A DNA stretch of 64,000 bases from Pocillopora verrucosa (Eukaryota > Cnidaria > Anthozoa > Scleractinia > Pocilloporidae). Below the pieces are notes generated by a model that did not search any database, had not been told where the DNA came from, and worked only from the letters and a program-made list of their open reading frames with translations. This document shows positions 50,845-62,267 of the stretch, piece by piece. The position numbers and the translations under genes were made by a program. The DNA lies in the NCBI RefSeq assembly GCF_036669915.1, contig NC_089312.1, forward strand, positions 25,397,791-25,461,790, written 5' to 3'. Position 1 is the stretch's first letter. Each line of letters starts with the position of its first letter.

Positions 50845-52208
50845 TTAAATAAACAAGTCAATGGATTTTTCTTTTAGGCTGAGTTTCTTAACAGTTTCAT
50901 ATGCAGCTACCATGATAACACTTGAAGGAACCCAAGACAATATACTAGCAAGCATTCCTTTGGTCAATGACTTTGGTCCTTCTTTCTTGAGTAGTTCTTG
51001 AAAGGATTTGGTCGTGGATTTTCCACCTTCAACCTTAGAGATGAATCAAACAGACTAACTTATTTGCTGAAAAGAGGAATAATAACTATCAGGCTCAAAT
51101 ATTGGCCCAAAAAAGGCTCTTCCACACTGTGGATCTGACTCCCTTGGTAGGGCCGTTCTACAAAGTGTGCAACGAAATTGAGACGTTCAAAATGTCCAGA
51201 ATAGGAATCATTTGGAGAATGGTACATTTTTTTAACAAATCTCACAAATATAAATTTAGAGAGGGGCAAGCCCTTTTTGTTTCCATCATTTGTAGCAGCC
51301 CTGAAATACCTAAAAGCACAAGTGTTCAAAGATTACTTGAATTTTAACGAAAATGCAGCCTTAATAGTCATTTAGAATCATTTCTGAGCATTAATGGACT
51401 TGAAAATGACCTGTCATTAGTTTGAATTGTGCCCCACAGTAAATTGTAATATCTGTTGCAATGTAATTTGTATCTGTATTCATTTCGTTTTTGATTTTTC
51501 TACGATTACCTGAAGTCTTGTTTTTACAATATCAAACGGATTCCCAATGACGGCTGCATTCAACCCTGAAAGTCCACCAGCGACACTCTGGATTAGAAGA
51601 TGAGATGTACCATGTGGGGCGTAATCCCCAATTATGTCTATGTACACACCATATGAGCCCCACCAGACAGCGCTCCACAATGCTCCGGTCATTAACGAGA
51701 GGACAAATCCCCTGTAGAAACCACCCACACCGTAGTCTTTAAACACGTCTGCAGAGATGTGAAGAGCTCCCTTAAGTTTTGTGTTGTTTTCTCCTTGTCC
51801 TTGAATCATAAGCTTTTGAGAAATCACCTCGATTGGATTTGCTAAAAACTGCTCCATTAGCGCCGCAACTCCACCGGCCACAAATCCTCGAGTGCCATCG
51901 CCAAAGAAAGACATTTGCGAACGTGAAACTTCGTAGCTTGTCACGTAGAAATGCCCAGTTAAAACACTCATTTGGCTCACCAGGAATCCTTTGTAAAACC
52001 CAATAAGTCCTTCAGATCTGAAGGTTTTGAAAACAGCATCAAGCGTTCCTTTGTAGAGAGCATTTGTCCGCTGCAGTTGCAGTCGAGTTTTGATCACATC
52101 TGCTGGGTATAAAATAGTATTTACTCCAACGAAGAAAACACTTCCGTAGGTGTAGTATTTAAGCTTGTCAACATGCTGCCACTCAATCTGTTTGACTTCC
52201 TCCGGCAT
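50845..52208 (-). CDS. SLC25A44: SLC25A44-like mitochondrial carrier, copy A
   Basis: Mitochondrial inner-membrane carrier. The mammalian member imports branched-chain amino acids; that substrate is inferred here. Exons 52208-51510 and 51033-50845, phase 0, give 295 residues in three repeats of two helices. Carrier signatures: YPADVIKTRLQ (repeat 1), NPIEVISQKLM (repeat 2, with Ser in place of the usual basic residue, as in SLC25A44), NPFDIVKTRLQ (repeat 3). The opening MPEEVKQIEWQHVDK matches the family IIEWxxLDK start. The ATG at 52208 is used; an upstream TTG in frame is not needed. Forms a tandem pair with the gene at 54257-56000. Confidence 0.9.
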
Positions 52209-54256
52209 CCAGGAAAGAACAAAAGATTGCCTTTTCAAACATCTGCGCGAAAGCGCGCTGAAATGTAACGCACAACCAGGGTGACTTCCAATTATTACAT
52301 CATCAGCAGTGTTACGTCAAAAAACGGAAAAGTTCGTAATTGTACTAATTCGACTCCCTTTGACCTAATCTTTTTTCCACTACATTTATAAAGGTGCGTG
52401 GTTCAATCTTTCTATCTGCCCACTTGTTAAGCGTGGTTACCAGCGAAGAGACGAAGTAGAGAGTATTCCGTTACTTCATTGTTTATTGCAAGCCCACGCT
52501 TTTCGAGGAGGTCACGCGAACTCTTGATTTAAGAAAAATGGAGAACAAAAATCCAGGCCCCTCCTTGCCTACATTCGACAACTGCAATGTTGTTATTATT
52601 ATTTTTTTTCTCTCAAGCAGCATTCGTCTGAGTTCCCATAATTGCTTCCTATTCTGTTCCAGAAATTAGTCTTGATCGATGTTTCATCAAGAAAGCTACT
52701 GCCTCCGCATTAGAGCATTTTTCAATTGAGTTTTGAAATATAGAATTGCTGTAGTTTTGCTCTACTCTGTGCGGTAAGAAGAACCTTTGAAGTGCAAAGG
52801 AATGGCTAGGATTTTTTAAAGGGTGTGCGGGGGTGGAGAGGAAGGGGGCCACATTGTATCACACAAAGAGTATCTACCCCTCTGTCGTGTAGACATCCAC
52901 GCTGTGCTTCACTGTGTGGCATTTTTTCGGATGATCAATGAGTGATTCATGTCGTGGAGAATCCTCTTGTTCAAGCTTTTTTACCACCTCAATCATGTTG
53001 TATGTTGTTAAAAATTAAAAAATATATATCACCAAGGGAGGATATGTGCACACCCAGATCTTCCCTTAGCTACACCCTTGAATATACAGTTGTTCTTGGT
53101 TGCCCTCACTTCAACTTCTTGGTTTCCCTTTAAAAATATTCATCTGATCTGCCTCCCCCAAGTTGAAATTTATCACCAAATTATTTATCCAAAATATTTC
53201 TTTCTTTCTCTAAGTTGGCCCTAAACTGCCCCATTTGGGGAGTGGAGTGGTGGATTGAGTTTGTTTTTGTAATTATTAAGCTACCCATGAACTTATCATT
53301 TAGTCCATAAGTTCTTAGTAACACCTTTATATCATCAACAATAAAGGAATCAAGTGAAACCTTGACTTTTCCTTGGATGGAATTTGGGATCAATTAAAAT
53401 ATAGAGCCACACAAAAATTATTACATGTTATCATTTATTCTAAAAGATTCTTCACTTGTAGTCCTGGTACAAATCTGTGAAATGGCTAGGTTACAATATC
53501 ATCATCTTTTAACAGGCAAAAGTTGAAGCTCCTGTTTCTGATGCATGAAGAGCAGCATTGTCCACCTGGCAGGCAGGGGTTAAAAATTCTAAGGGCAAAC
53601 AAGACTTTTGCCATCTGTTTTATACATTTCTTTGATTTGCTCCTTGATAGTGCAGTCTGATCAATTGGGTGAAATTTGTCCCAAAATAGACTAAGGCTAG
53701 TAGTGCTGTGGTGAATAATGTTTGATGACTTGTTGACTTTGATGTATTTGACATCCACTCCAATTTCTCAAAGCATTAGTTACTGCAACTGATAACAGAC
53801 CTTAAGTCTCTCACCCACATAATCAGATTACATAATTAACTCTTACTCCTGGGTTTAATCCATTTAAAGGTTGAGCCCCTTGTTCAAACTTGCACACTAC
53901 ATTTACCATTACAAATACAAATACTCACTATTCAGCCATACAGTTCATGTTCGTGGGCATAAATATGTATTGGGCCCAACTCAGAGTCACATTAGTCACA
54001 ACTGTTAAGTGAGGGTTAAAATGAGTTCTGGAAAGGGCCAACACCTATTCATATCCAGAATGTTTTGATTTTATTACTATTATTATCATATTAAAGGCAT
54101 TGGGAAAATAAGGACTGAAAAAAAAAGACAAAAAACCAGTCTGAACAATCATACCAGCATGCAAGTGTTTTAGTACACCAAACTCTCCATTTTAGCCTGC
54201 AAAATGCATCACAATGCCCAACAAAATGTTAATAATATAGAGATATTATTTCACTA
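52209..54256. other. Region between the two carrier genes
   Basis: Contains the copy A upstream region and the copy B 3' end (AATAAA on minus at about 54070-54075). No exon, RNA gene or clear repeat recognised. Confidence 0.5.
52384..52390 (-). promoter_or_regulatory. Possible TATA box for SLC25A44-like copy A
   Basis: TATAAAT on the minus strand about 180 bases upstream of the ATG at 52208. Position and sequence only; no transcript start is known. Confidence 0.25.
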
Positions 54257-56000
54257 TTATTCAATGACAGAATTCTCCTTCAAGCTTAGTTTCTTGACCA
54301 TTTCATACCCAATTATTGTAATAGCACTACAGGGCATCTCAGAAACGGCACTAGCAAACATTCCCTTTGTTAAAGCCAGAGCTCCTTCATTCTTGAGCAG
54401 ATCATGCAGAGTTCTCAAAATAGACTTTCTTCCTTCCACCTGAAAGAAGTTGTAAGTACATTTATCTGACAGAAAAAGAGGTTGAATACTAAGATACCTA
54501 TTCCCTTCATTTGAGGAAATTTTCAGTGCTGTCAATAATTTTTCAAACCTGATTTTCCCAAAATGGATAAAAAAGATAACAAGATTATTCAGTCAGTGAC
54601 TCACATCGGCGGGCATTTTGGAAAATATTATGAATCAGTTGGCTCACAGATATTTCGTTTTGTTTTATTTCATTCTTTTGCTTCTGAGAGTTTTGAATTG
54701 AAGAAAAGTAAGTTAGTGCAAAATGAACAAAGGAAGTAAGTTTCTAAAAAAAAACTGTGGTGCTATGTTGGTGGGGGAGTATCATAAGATAATTTTGGTA
54801 TTATCAACCGAGTCGATAATGTAAATTGGTCACCAAAGAGAGTTTCAAAGCAGGTGTTTCAAGTGCTAACCCTTCATCAGAGCAAATATTGAAGGGATAC
54901 TGCTCCAAACATCAGCTTTGAAACTCTTAATGGTGACTAATTCACATTATCAACTCAGTTAATAAACCCAAATTATCTTGTTGGTGCTAAGTCTGCCAAA
55001 ACAAGTACAAGTCCCAAATATAACCAATTATCTCTTCAAGTTTGCATTTGTCAATTCTCCTATAGCTCCTTCTTTAGCAGTATCTGAACCATGATCAAGT
55101 CTAAACTTTTAGGTCTTCAACAGTCAGAATAATAAGGTATATGTCAAAACTTTCAAAATTGTCATGTTGGTTGACTGGGTTTCACTGAATGAAGCTACCT
55201 AACTTAAACACACATTAGCTCCATTGACATGGGACAAAGAAAGGTTGATGAGACTAACATTTTCCACTTCAATAAGACTCAAGCCCATAACTCACCTGTA
55301 GTCTGACCCTAATGACGTCAATGGGATTACCCACCACAGCAGAGCTAATTCCAGCTAGCATCCCGGACAGACCCTTGATAACGAGATGTGACGTTCCATC
55401 AGGAACCATTTTCCCAATCATATCTAAGTAGAACCCATAAGAGGCCCACCAAGTGGCACTCCAGAGCCCCTCGACCATCAAAGACGCCGTAAACCCACGA
55501 TAAAAGCCAAAAACTCCATGCTCTTTCAATACTCGCTTTACAATCACGACAGATCTCAAGGTAACGCGCTGCTTATTTCTTTCTCCTTGCCCTTCGACCA
55601 TCATTCGCTGGCATATAACATCTACTGGATTTATAAAGGTTTGTTCTAACGCAGCAGCGAGACCTCCAGCTAAAAATCCGCGGGCTGCATTTTGCAGCGT
55701 GGAGAATTGTTCTCTGGAAATTTCGTAGCTTGAAGCGTAGATATGTCCAGTGAGAACGCCGAACTGACTTACCGGGAATCCTTTGTAAAGTCCTAAAAAT
55801 CCCTCGTTTTTCACAGTCTTGTAAACGACATCCAGCGTGTTTTTGTAAAGAGCTTTGGTCCGCTGGAGTTGGAGTCGAGTTTTCACTAACTCGACCGGAA
55901 ATAGCACAGCATTTGTAGTTAACATGTACACGTTCATAAAAAGAAAATACTTTTTCTTTTCCAACTGATGCCATTCTATTATTTTCACTTTTTCTGGCAT
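54257..56000 (-). CDS. SLC25A44: SLC25A44-like mitochondrial carrier, copy B
   Basis: Exons 56000-55296 and 54439-54257, phase 0, 295 residues, the same intron position and length as copy A. Begins MPEKVKIIEWHQLEKKKY. Signatures FPVELVKTRLQ, NPVDVICQRMM (Cys at the basic position of repeat 2) and NPIDVIRVRLQ. Both copies share GLYKGF/GFYKGF, SYEISRE/SYEVSRS, the ALWSAVWW/LWSATWW pattern and the C-terminal VKKLSLKE. Likely the same transport role with possible specialisation; divergence is large enough to be an old duplication. The 863-bp intron carries the family A element at 54735. The longer open frame at 55573-56202 is a shadow of exon 1. Confidence 0.9.
54735..54995. mobile_element. Palindromic element, family A (copy A6) in carrier B intron
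   Basis: Both arms present: AAACTGTGGTGCTATGTTGG..AAAGAGAGTTTCAAAGCAGG then CATCAGCTTTGAAACTC..ATCAACTCAGTTAATAAACC. More diverged than A1 and A2, so older. Confidence 0.7.
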
Positions 56001-57670
56001 GGTGACAATAATAATTCCTAAATCTCCTCACTTCCATTTCTAGAGAGATAAAAATATTACATGGACGATGAGCGACCCTGCAAACTCGTCGCCATGTTGT
56101 ATACTCAGTAGCCTGGCCAAACAATAGTATCCGCGCCTCCCGGTCTTGATAGCAAAACACGTCAAACAACAACCAAGCAACAAAAGATGTGTTGATTTTC
56201 AAAACTGTGTCAATCTTAAGATATGAGGTTAGAAATCAGACCCCATTTTAACAGTAAATCCTGAAAGTGCAAGTTTAGGTATAGATGCCGTATCATTTAC
56301 ATTATGGACAAAACCGTTTAAGACTTGATTTTGGCTGTCTAGGATTTTATACATATCCTTTGTCCTTTAGGTGTCTTCATATGTTTTTCTAATAAATAGT
56401 GCTACTGTAGACTGACTTGTATTGTTATTCCTAATATATCCCAATCAGAGATCACATGGAAATCAATAGAAGGAACATTTTCCATAATCTGTTGGTGAGG
56501 GTTGTCCAAGGAAGAACTGTTGTTAGTGTTGGAGGTGGGGGTTTCAACAACCTTAGGGGAGTGATGATGACTTCAGCTTAGGTTGTTGTAATGTTAGTCA
56601 CTAGTGATAACAATAGTCTTTCCTTCTTATGAACAGATTCACTTTGTAAATATAATATTCCTGTATAATTTGCATGCACCACAATTTACATAAAGAAACA
56701 GTTACTGTTAAATCACTCCTGAGTCTGTCTTGCGAATTATTGTTTGTGATGTTGAAGAAAATTAATGTTCTACCCTCTCTCTGATGTCTTTTACTTAAAA
56801 AAAGACAATTCTTATAATAAAATCTATGTAAAAATAAAGTGTAACTAAAAAATGTTAAAATTACCAAACAGTGTACAAATCTATTTGATTAACAACTTCT
56901 GTTTTGTTAACATGGGCTGCTCAAAAAAAGTTACTTTCTGATCCAGAAAGCTATGAACACCTGAAATATTTCTGAAATAAACCCTGTCACAACTGGTCAC
57001 ATTTGAGTTATAATGATGACTGAGCAACCAGCAGAGTTCTTACTCAGTTAATTAATTATAACATAATAGGCACAGACCAGTTCTGGATCATTCACACTTC
57101 TCTTAGTCGTATAGCCTATCTTAGTCACATAGCCTATGCCAGATGCCTGATGAGTGGAGAAATTAGAATAGTAAAAACAGCAAAAATCATGGAAATCTTG
57201 GTAGGAAATAATTTTCACATGTCCACAGATCTCTACCTTTCTTTACTCCCCTTTTTATTGTATCCTCTAATTAAATGCTTGGAAAAAGTTAAGCTATAAA
57301 TATGAATAGAGTTAAATTTTGTAAATGTGTGAAACAAATATAATTCTATAATAGTTGATAATGCTTATAATAAGCTGTTGATTGCCTGCAAAATCATAAG
57401 CTCTACATTGTACAATAATCTTGACCACTTTAAATCTTGTCTTGCAGAAGCTGTTTCAATGAAAATTGTGATTTCCATCCTTGAGTCTTTCTCCCATTAA
57501 ACAAAAGACACCTCTGAAGGTTGCTAATTGTTAAAAAATTTCACCATTTTTTACGTGTTTTAATTACCTGCCTTCAAATGAGCTTTAATTTTTTTAAATA
57601 TACAGAATATATTTCCTTATATTGTTACTAAGATTAATTCCCTACATTCACCTTTAATTCTAATCCAACA
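56001..57670. other. Intergenic region, carrier B upstream / GT31 gene 1 downstream
   Basis: AT-rich, no gene recognised. AATAAA on the minus strand about 410 bases after the GT31 gene 1 stop (about 57254-57259). Confidence 0.5.
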
Positions 57671-58675
57671 TTAATTATTCAATATACCTTCGATCATTTT
57701 ATTGTAAAGCTTCAACGCGCAATCTCCTCTCGCCGGATGCTGCACTAAAGTGGTTTCCTTGTATTCACAACGGTTCTCATACATACGAAATTCCTTATTA
57801 TGAGTCACTTTTACGCCAGCTCTATTTGCCAAAATACCAATGTAAGCATCATCGATCTTGAGCGGTTTTAAAACGTCAAAATACGAAAGAAACTTTTCCA
57901 CCACGTCGCGTGACAAAATATAACCTCCACCACTACAATAGGGCTTATAAATGGTTTCATTGTATTCCTCGGGTGCGACACCATATCTGCCATTTCGTAA
58001 AACAACACTTCCAGCCATAAGATTCCCGGTATAAAACTTTTTCTTCGGTGTCGTATATTTGCTTAGAAAATCCATCAAACCGAAAGTGTTCACAAACACG
58101 TCATCGTCGGACTTAAGAAGATAGTCAAAAGTGCAATATTTAAGAGACCATTCAAAACCCATGGCAACTTTATAACTCATGTTCCAGAAATGTTCATGAT
58201 AATCTGCTTGAACCATATCGCCGTATATTTCGGACTCCTTCCTCACTTTGCCCATTTCATCGTGTTTGTCGTTCTTCCCCAGAAGGAAAACGGTTTTCCA
58301 CTTGGTTTTGATCGAGTATTCGGCGCCCCATGTCTTGCGAATTAGATGGCGCCTGTCAAAATTCCCAACGTTCGTGGACACCAAAATAAGAAGAAACAGC
58401 GAGTTGGGGCAAATTGCCGTGCTCAATAGTCTAGTGCGATGAGTATGGAGTTGATCATTGAATGTGGTTACAGCATGAGTTGCCAACGCATCCAATTGAA
58501 TGCTTGATTCTATTGAGTGCGTTTTCGACAGCTCATCCGGAGAAAGAGTTACTTGTAAATTGACGTTCAAATTGATGTCGTTCCATACTCGCCAAATTCG
58601 TACTGTGAACAGAAAAGCAATGCAGGTCAGAAACAGTGGAATTGATTTCCTCACGTAGCGAATAACGAGTCGCAT
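57671..58675 (-). CDS. GT31 beta-1,3-galactosyltransferase-like enzyme 1
   Basis: Intronless, 334 residues from the ATG at 58675 (the open frame begins five codons earlier at a TTG). Type II Golgi membrane protein: short basic cytosolic end (RYVRKS), one transmembrane segment at about residues 12-28, then a stem and the GT31 catalytic domain. Family landmarks are RRxxIRKTWG (as RRHLIRKTWG), FLLG, NMSYKVAMGFEW, DDDVFVN (metal/UDP-sugar binding, about 190-196), PYCSGGGYILS (about 243-253) and DDAYIG (about 274-279, the usual EDVxxG site). Transfers a sugar, probably Gal or GlcNAc, in beta-1,3 linkage; acceptor unknown. Tandem paralogue at 62268-63326. Confidence 0.88.
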   Translation of the reverse strand: MRLVIRYVRKSIPLFLTCIAFLFTVRIWRVWNDINLNVNLQVTLSPDELSKTHSIESSIQLDALATHAVTTFNDQLHTHRTRLLSTAICPNSLFLLILVSTNVGNFDRRHLIRKTWGAEYSIKTKWKTVFLLGKNDKHDEMGKVRKESEIYGDMVQADYHEHFWNMSYKVAMGFEWSLKYCTFDYLLKSDDDVFVNTFGLMDFLSKYTTPKKKFYTGNLMAGSVVLRNGRYGVAPEEYNETIYKPYCSGGGYILSRDVVEKFLSYFDVLKPLKIDDAYIGILANRAGVKVTHNKEFRMYENRCEYKETTLVQHPARGDCALKLYNKMIEGILNN

Positions 58676-60267
58676 AGCCGCTACCAGCAATGTTCCGTGG
58701 TTAGCAAAAGTTCAGAAGAATTAACCTAAATGGGCTACGTCTTAGAATGTCTTACATTTTTTAAAACAGAACTCGATATCAGGTAGCGTGACGTTGGTGA
58801 TGAGTAACGCAAGTTGCATTTCTTGTCTTTTGAGTCTCTATGTTCCGTTTTCCCAAGGGACTTAAGGGAGCTCACACTTTGTTTTATTTAAATTTGCGTA
58901 CATCTGATTGTAATGGGACAAAAATTACCATCTTTCTTGTTAAATTTATTTATTCGTTTATTACAATTGAAGAGCAATTGATTGATAACAATGATTATAG
59001 CCATAAGGACGATTTGTAAAACAAATCTCTCCATAAATAGATAATAATGAGAATAAAACTGACGGTAATTTTAATAATAGTGATAATTAAATAATACGAT
59101 GAAAGTATAGGTTACACTGTATGAAAATGTATGATAAAAACATAAAATGAGAGCATGACAGGAAAAAAATTGAAATGGTTTACGCAGAGACGGGCGTCTC
59201 TTCGTTTAATAATAACTAATCGCGCCTCAGCCACCTAACTCCTTAGCTGAACCGCCAGGGGCGGATCTCTTTAAAAGACCGAAGTCCAACATGTTCTTTA
59301 AATTTAAAATTCATATGGAGAATATGAGCTTTCCGCCTGAAGTGAGATCATTTACAAGAGCCAGCATTTTGCATGCTAACTAAATGAGTACAATGGAACG
59401 ACGCCTTACGGTCACCTCGGTAACACAGCCACTATTTCATGGCCCGGGAAAACGGCTATACATATTCTTGTAAAAAAAAGTCTCATTGATGGAGTCACCG
59501 GTTAGTACGGCCAACAGCCACATTTTAAGGTCCCAAAGAATAGAATACTTTCTACATAATCTGTTCTAATTTCACTCCGTTAATATGGCCACAACCGACA
59601 AGCCTGTGATATGTCGATTTTATTTATCTTTGTCATTTACAAATCAAACAGCCGATTTATTACAAACACGATAAGGGAAACGAATCTTGACTCTAACTTT
59701 GCGAAGTGATCAAGAATCTGATCCTGATTTGGCTCATTGGGAACCGTATTAGGAGGGTACCATGACGGTTCCATGCTTTTGCAAGAACTTTTGTTCGTTG
59801 AATTGGAATGAGTTCCGTTTAAGTGCTTTCTCCAGCAAGGCTTTGGAATGAGGGAGGCACAACTGTAAAAATTATCGAAGGCTGTGCAAACAAATTTCTC
59901 CTCGTCAGTACCATTGGTAACGTGAAGACGTATGAAGAGTATGGAGAATTGACAGGTCAAAAAGAGTCAAATTCCCTCGATTTTTTTCTGTCCCACCCTC
60001 GTAAGGAGACAAAAAAAGCTTATACCTCTAAATTTGAAACTGTTGCGCTACAAGCCATTATTGTGATCATTACTTACTTCATGTCGCAACATAATAGCCC
60101 GATGTAAACTTTTGATCTGTATGCTTTGCTAAGTTTGATTTGTGTAATACTCAGGAAACGCCCGAGGTATATATTCGGCCTCGTTTTTTTTTTTTTTTTT
60201 TTTTTTTTGCGCCAGTCACAAAACGCAGTTCAACTATAGCGCATGCGTAGAATGAACCCTTGAGCGT
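58676..60267. other. Region upstream of GT31 gene 1
   Basis: AT-rich with a T tract at about 60187-60210. The 59637-59960 minus-strand open frame (107 codons, several N-glycosylation sequons) starts at TTG, has no acceptor in its 5' part, and matches nothing I recognise. No gene called. Confidence 0.5.
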
Positions 60268-60990
60268 ATGGTTTGTAAGCTCAATACGAAGAGGGTAAGA
60301 TTAAATAAAGTGACACAACAGGAGAAGAAGTATTTGTTGAATTGTTCTGTGAGGGTATATCAAAGGATAATTAAATTGAAGTGTAGAGCAAGTCGGTATT
60401 TATCATTGTTCTCTTGTAATAGACCCATGTGTCTTAATAAGAGTCAGACACACGTATCAAACGATTGTAAATTTCAACTGAGTTCAGATATCGAGAAAAA
60501 CCCTGGTCCTACTCCAATGTACATCGACCCCAGCAAAACAATAACGGCACCATATAGCCAAGCGAATGAGTTGGTATTTATAAAAAATTCACGTGTTACA
60601 ACGAGTTTTATACTCTTTGATTTACAATAACAAACAAGGAATCAATTCTGCTGATGATCTCGTGTCAATAATGAATATTGGAAATCGGTTGTATCAAGTT
60701 TGTCTCAGTTAACCAGACAATTATTTTTAATGCAGACAGAATTACCCACACTTTTAAACGTGTTAGAGACTGACTATGAACTTCAATACAGTGAAAGCAA
60801 CACTGGTACTATTCATCGAGAAGCTACAATAGAAGGACACAGTACTGTACCTCCTTAGATAGAGTATTTCAATCACTTATATCCGAAAATTTCAACAATT
60901 TTGTATTGACAATAGGATGTACTGCAGTTGCTATCTATTGTAAAGGTAATGTGGGCATTGAAAAGTTCTTTAATTTCAACCTTTAACATC
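60268..60990 (+). pseudogene. Decayed transposon protein with 2A ribosome-skipping motif
   Basis: An open frame at 60268-60630 carries DIEKNPGP (60487-60510), an exact match to the D(V/I)ExNPGP 2A consensus, at which ribosomes skip a peptide bond between Gly and Pro. Downstream the same coding sequence continues in other frames: about 60607-60714 (SLIYNNKQGINSADDLV), about 60733-60840 (TELPTLLNVLETDYELQYSE) and about 60855-60990 (FQSLISEN, FVLTIGCTAVAIYCKG). These are separated by frameshifts and stops, so the gene is dead. The post-2A region (PYSQANELVF ..) resembles, from memory, proteins of Helitron-like or related mobile elements with a viral-tegument-type cysteine protease fold; this needs a search. 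Confidence 0.7.
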
Positions 60991-61295
60991 TGTAGGAACC
61001 TACTCCTATATGGTAATATATTATTTTGATCGTTGTCTAGTACCATAACAACATTCATTACACTCCAGCAGACAAAAATAAACATAAGTAGACTTATTCA
61101 TGACCGGCAATGACGAAATTGCGTGACGACAGCAACAATGGCAATATGGCAGTCCCCTAGAGATAACTCCAGATGTGCGATATTGAAAGCCCGAGTTCAC
61201 GCAGCTATGCGTCTAGTTACAGGGAAATTATGGGTACATTGTCGATTTTATTTGGCAGCCGCTGTTCGGAAACGAGCCTGCACTACTCTCTTTAA

Positions 61296-61834
61296 AGGCC
61301 TATTTACACGGTACGACTTTGTCGCATGCGACAAGCTTACGACAGGCCTACGACACGAATTGTATCGTGTAAATCAAACCTACCACTCGCTTACGACTGT
61401 CGTGCACGTCACGAAAAATGTCGTAGGATTTTAAAACATGTTTTAAAACGCTGCGACAATCGTAGCCGAAATTGATGGAAAATGACGTATTTTGTGACAA
61501 ATTTCTACTGAGTAGGGGAGGAAGGTGAAATTTTCTTGCGTCAAAATGGCAGAGGAAGTCGCCTCCGGAAAGTCGAAGACTGCTTCCAAAGCGAAAAATA
61601 CATTCTCAGATGAGGAAACAGAGAATATGATATCACTGTGGAGCGAGGAAGAGGTTCTTTTCCTTCTCTTGCAAATTATTGAAACAATGACCGCGGCCGA
61701 AACGAGTGGAATTGCACGCGATTTTGGCATGTCGTAGGTGAAAATGTCGTGCGCGTGTAAATTGTCCTAAGTCATGTCGTAGGCCTGTCGTAAGCTTGTC
61801 GCATGCGACAAAGTCGTACCGTGTAAATAGGCCT
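61296..61834. mobile_element. 539-bp Harbinger-like element with perfect 60-bp TIRs
   Basis: The first 60 bases (AGGCCTATTTACACGGTACG .. GCCTACGACA) are exactly the reverse complement of the last 60. TAA flanks both ends (61293-61295 and 61835-61837), the 3-bp TWA duplication of PIF/Harbinger. Within each arm TCGCATGCGA is itself palindromic. The perfect arms imply a recent insertion. It has no transposase but keeps a short SANT-like frame. Confidence 0.82.
61546..61737 (+). CDS. Short Myb/SANT-like ORF inside the Harbinger-like element
   Basis: 63 codons from ATG 61546 (MAEEVASGKSK..) to the TAG at 61735-61737. FSDEETENMISLWSEEEVLF has the opening pattern of the Myb/SANT-like (MADF-type) DNA-binding domain found in Harbinger accessory proteins. 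The rest of the domain is missing, and LLQIIETM..IARDFGMS follows directly, as if a middle portion were deleted. Probably the residue of the parent element's second protein; unlikely to be functional alone. Confidence 0.45.
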   Translation: MAEEVASGKSKTASKAKNTFSDEETENMISLWSEEEVLFLLLQIIETMTAAETSGIARDFGMS

Positions 61835-61837
61835 TAA

Positions 61838-62267
61838 GGGAGCATTAAAGACTGAGCCCGATGAAATGGAGGAAATCGGAACCAAGTTATTTATCAATTT
61901 ATTTCTGTTTTGGTTTCATTACTACTAGTATGGTAAGCACTACTTTTGGGGACTTTTCATCACAATTTTCATAGAATTAAAGACAATCAAGTAGCTTCCC
62001 ACGGGAGCCCAAACAATCGACGACAGTAAGACATTATAAACTTATCAACAGTTAATTACCTCTTAAAGACTGAAAATTGTCCAGGAGAATCCACACTTTT
62101 CTCTGCTTTTTATTCCATGCTACAAAATTCAACATGGACAGAGAAAGTATACTTTTTATCATTACGACTTGATTGCATTTAACATGTAAAGAAAATCGTA
62201 TGGTCTTGAAGACATTTTTTCAATTATTACCATAGAGCATTGACAAAAAGATAGTTAATGGATCGCC
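61838..62267. other. Region downstream of GT31 gene 2
   Basis: AATAAA on the minus strand at about 62109-62114, some 155 bases after the stop of GT31 gene 2. Nothing else seen. Confidence 0.5.

Noticed and set aside
55573..56202. 209-codon minus-strand ORF
   Set aside because: Overlaps exon 1 of carrier copy B in another frame; the carrier frame has clear family motifs.
59637..59960. Cys- and sequon-containing ORF of 107 codons
   Set aside because: Opens with TTG after an in-frame stop, no splice acceptor in the 5' part, no recognised homologue. Could be revisited if transcripts exist.
60187..60210. T tract as poly(A) tail of a reverse-strand retrocopy
   Set aside because: No recognisable retrocopied sequence beside it and no target duplication seen; the 2A remnant reads on the opposite strand.
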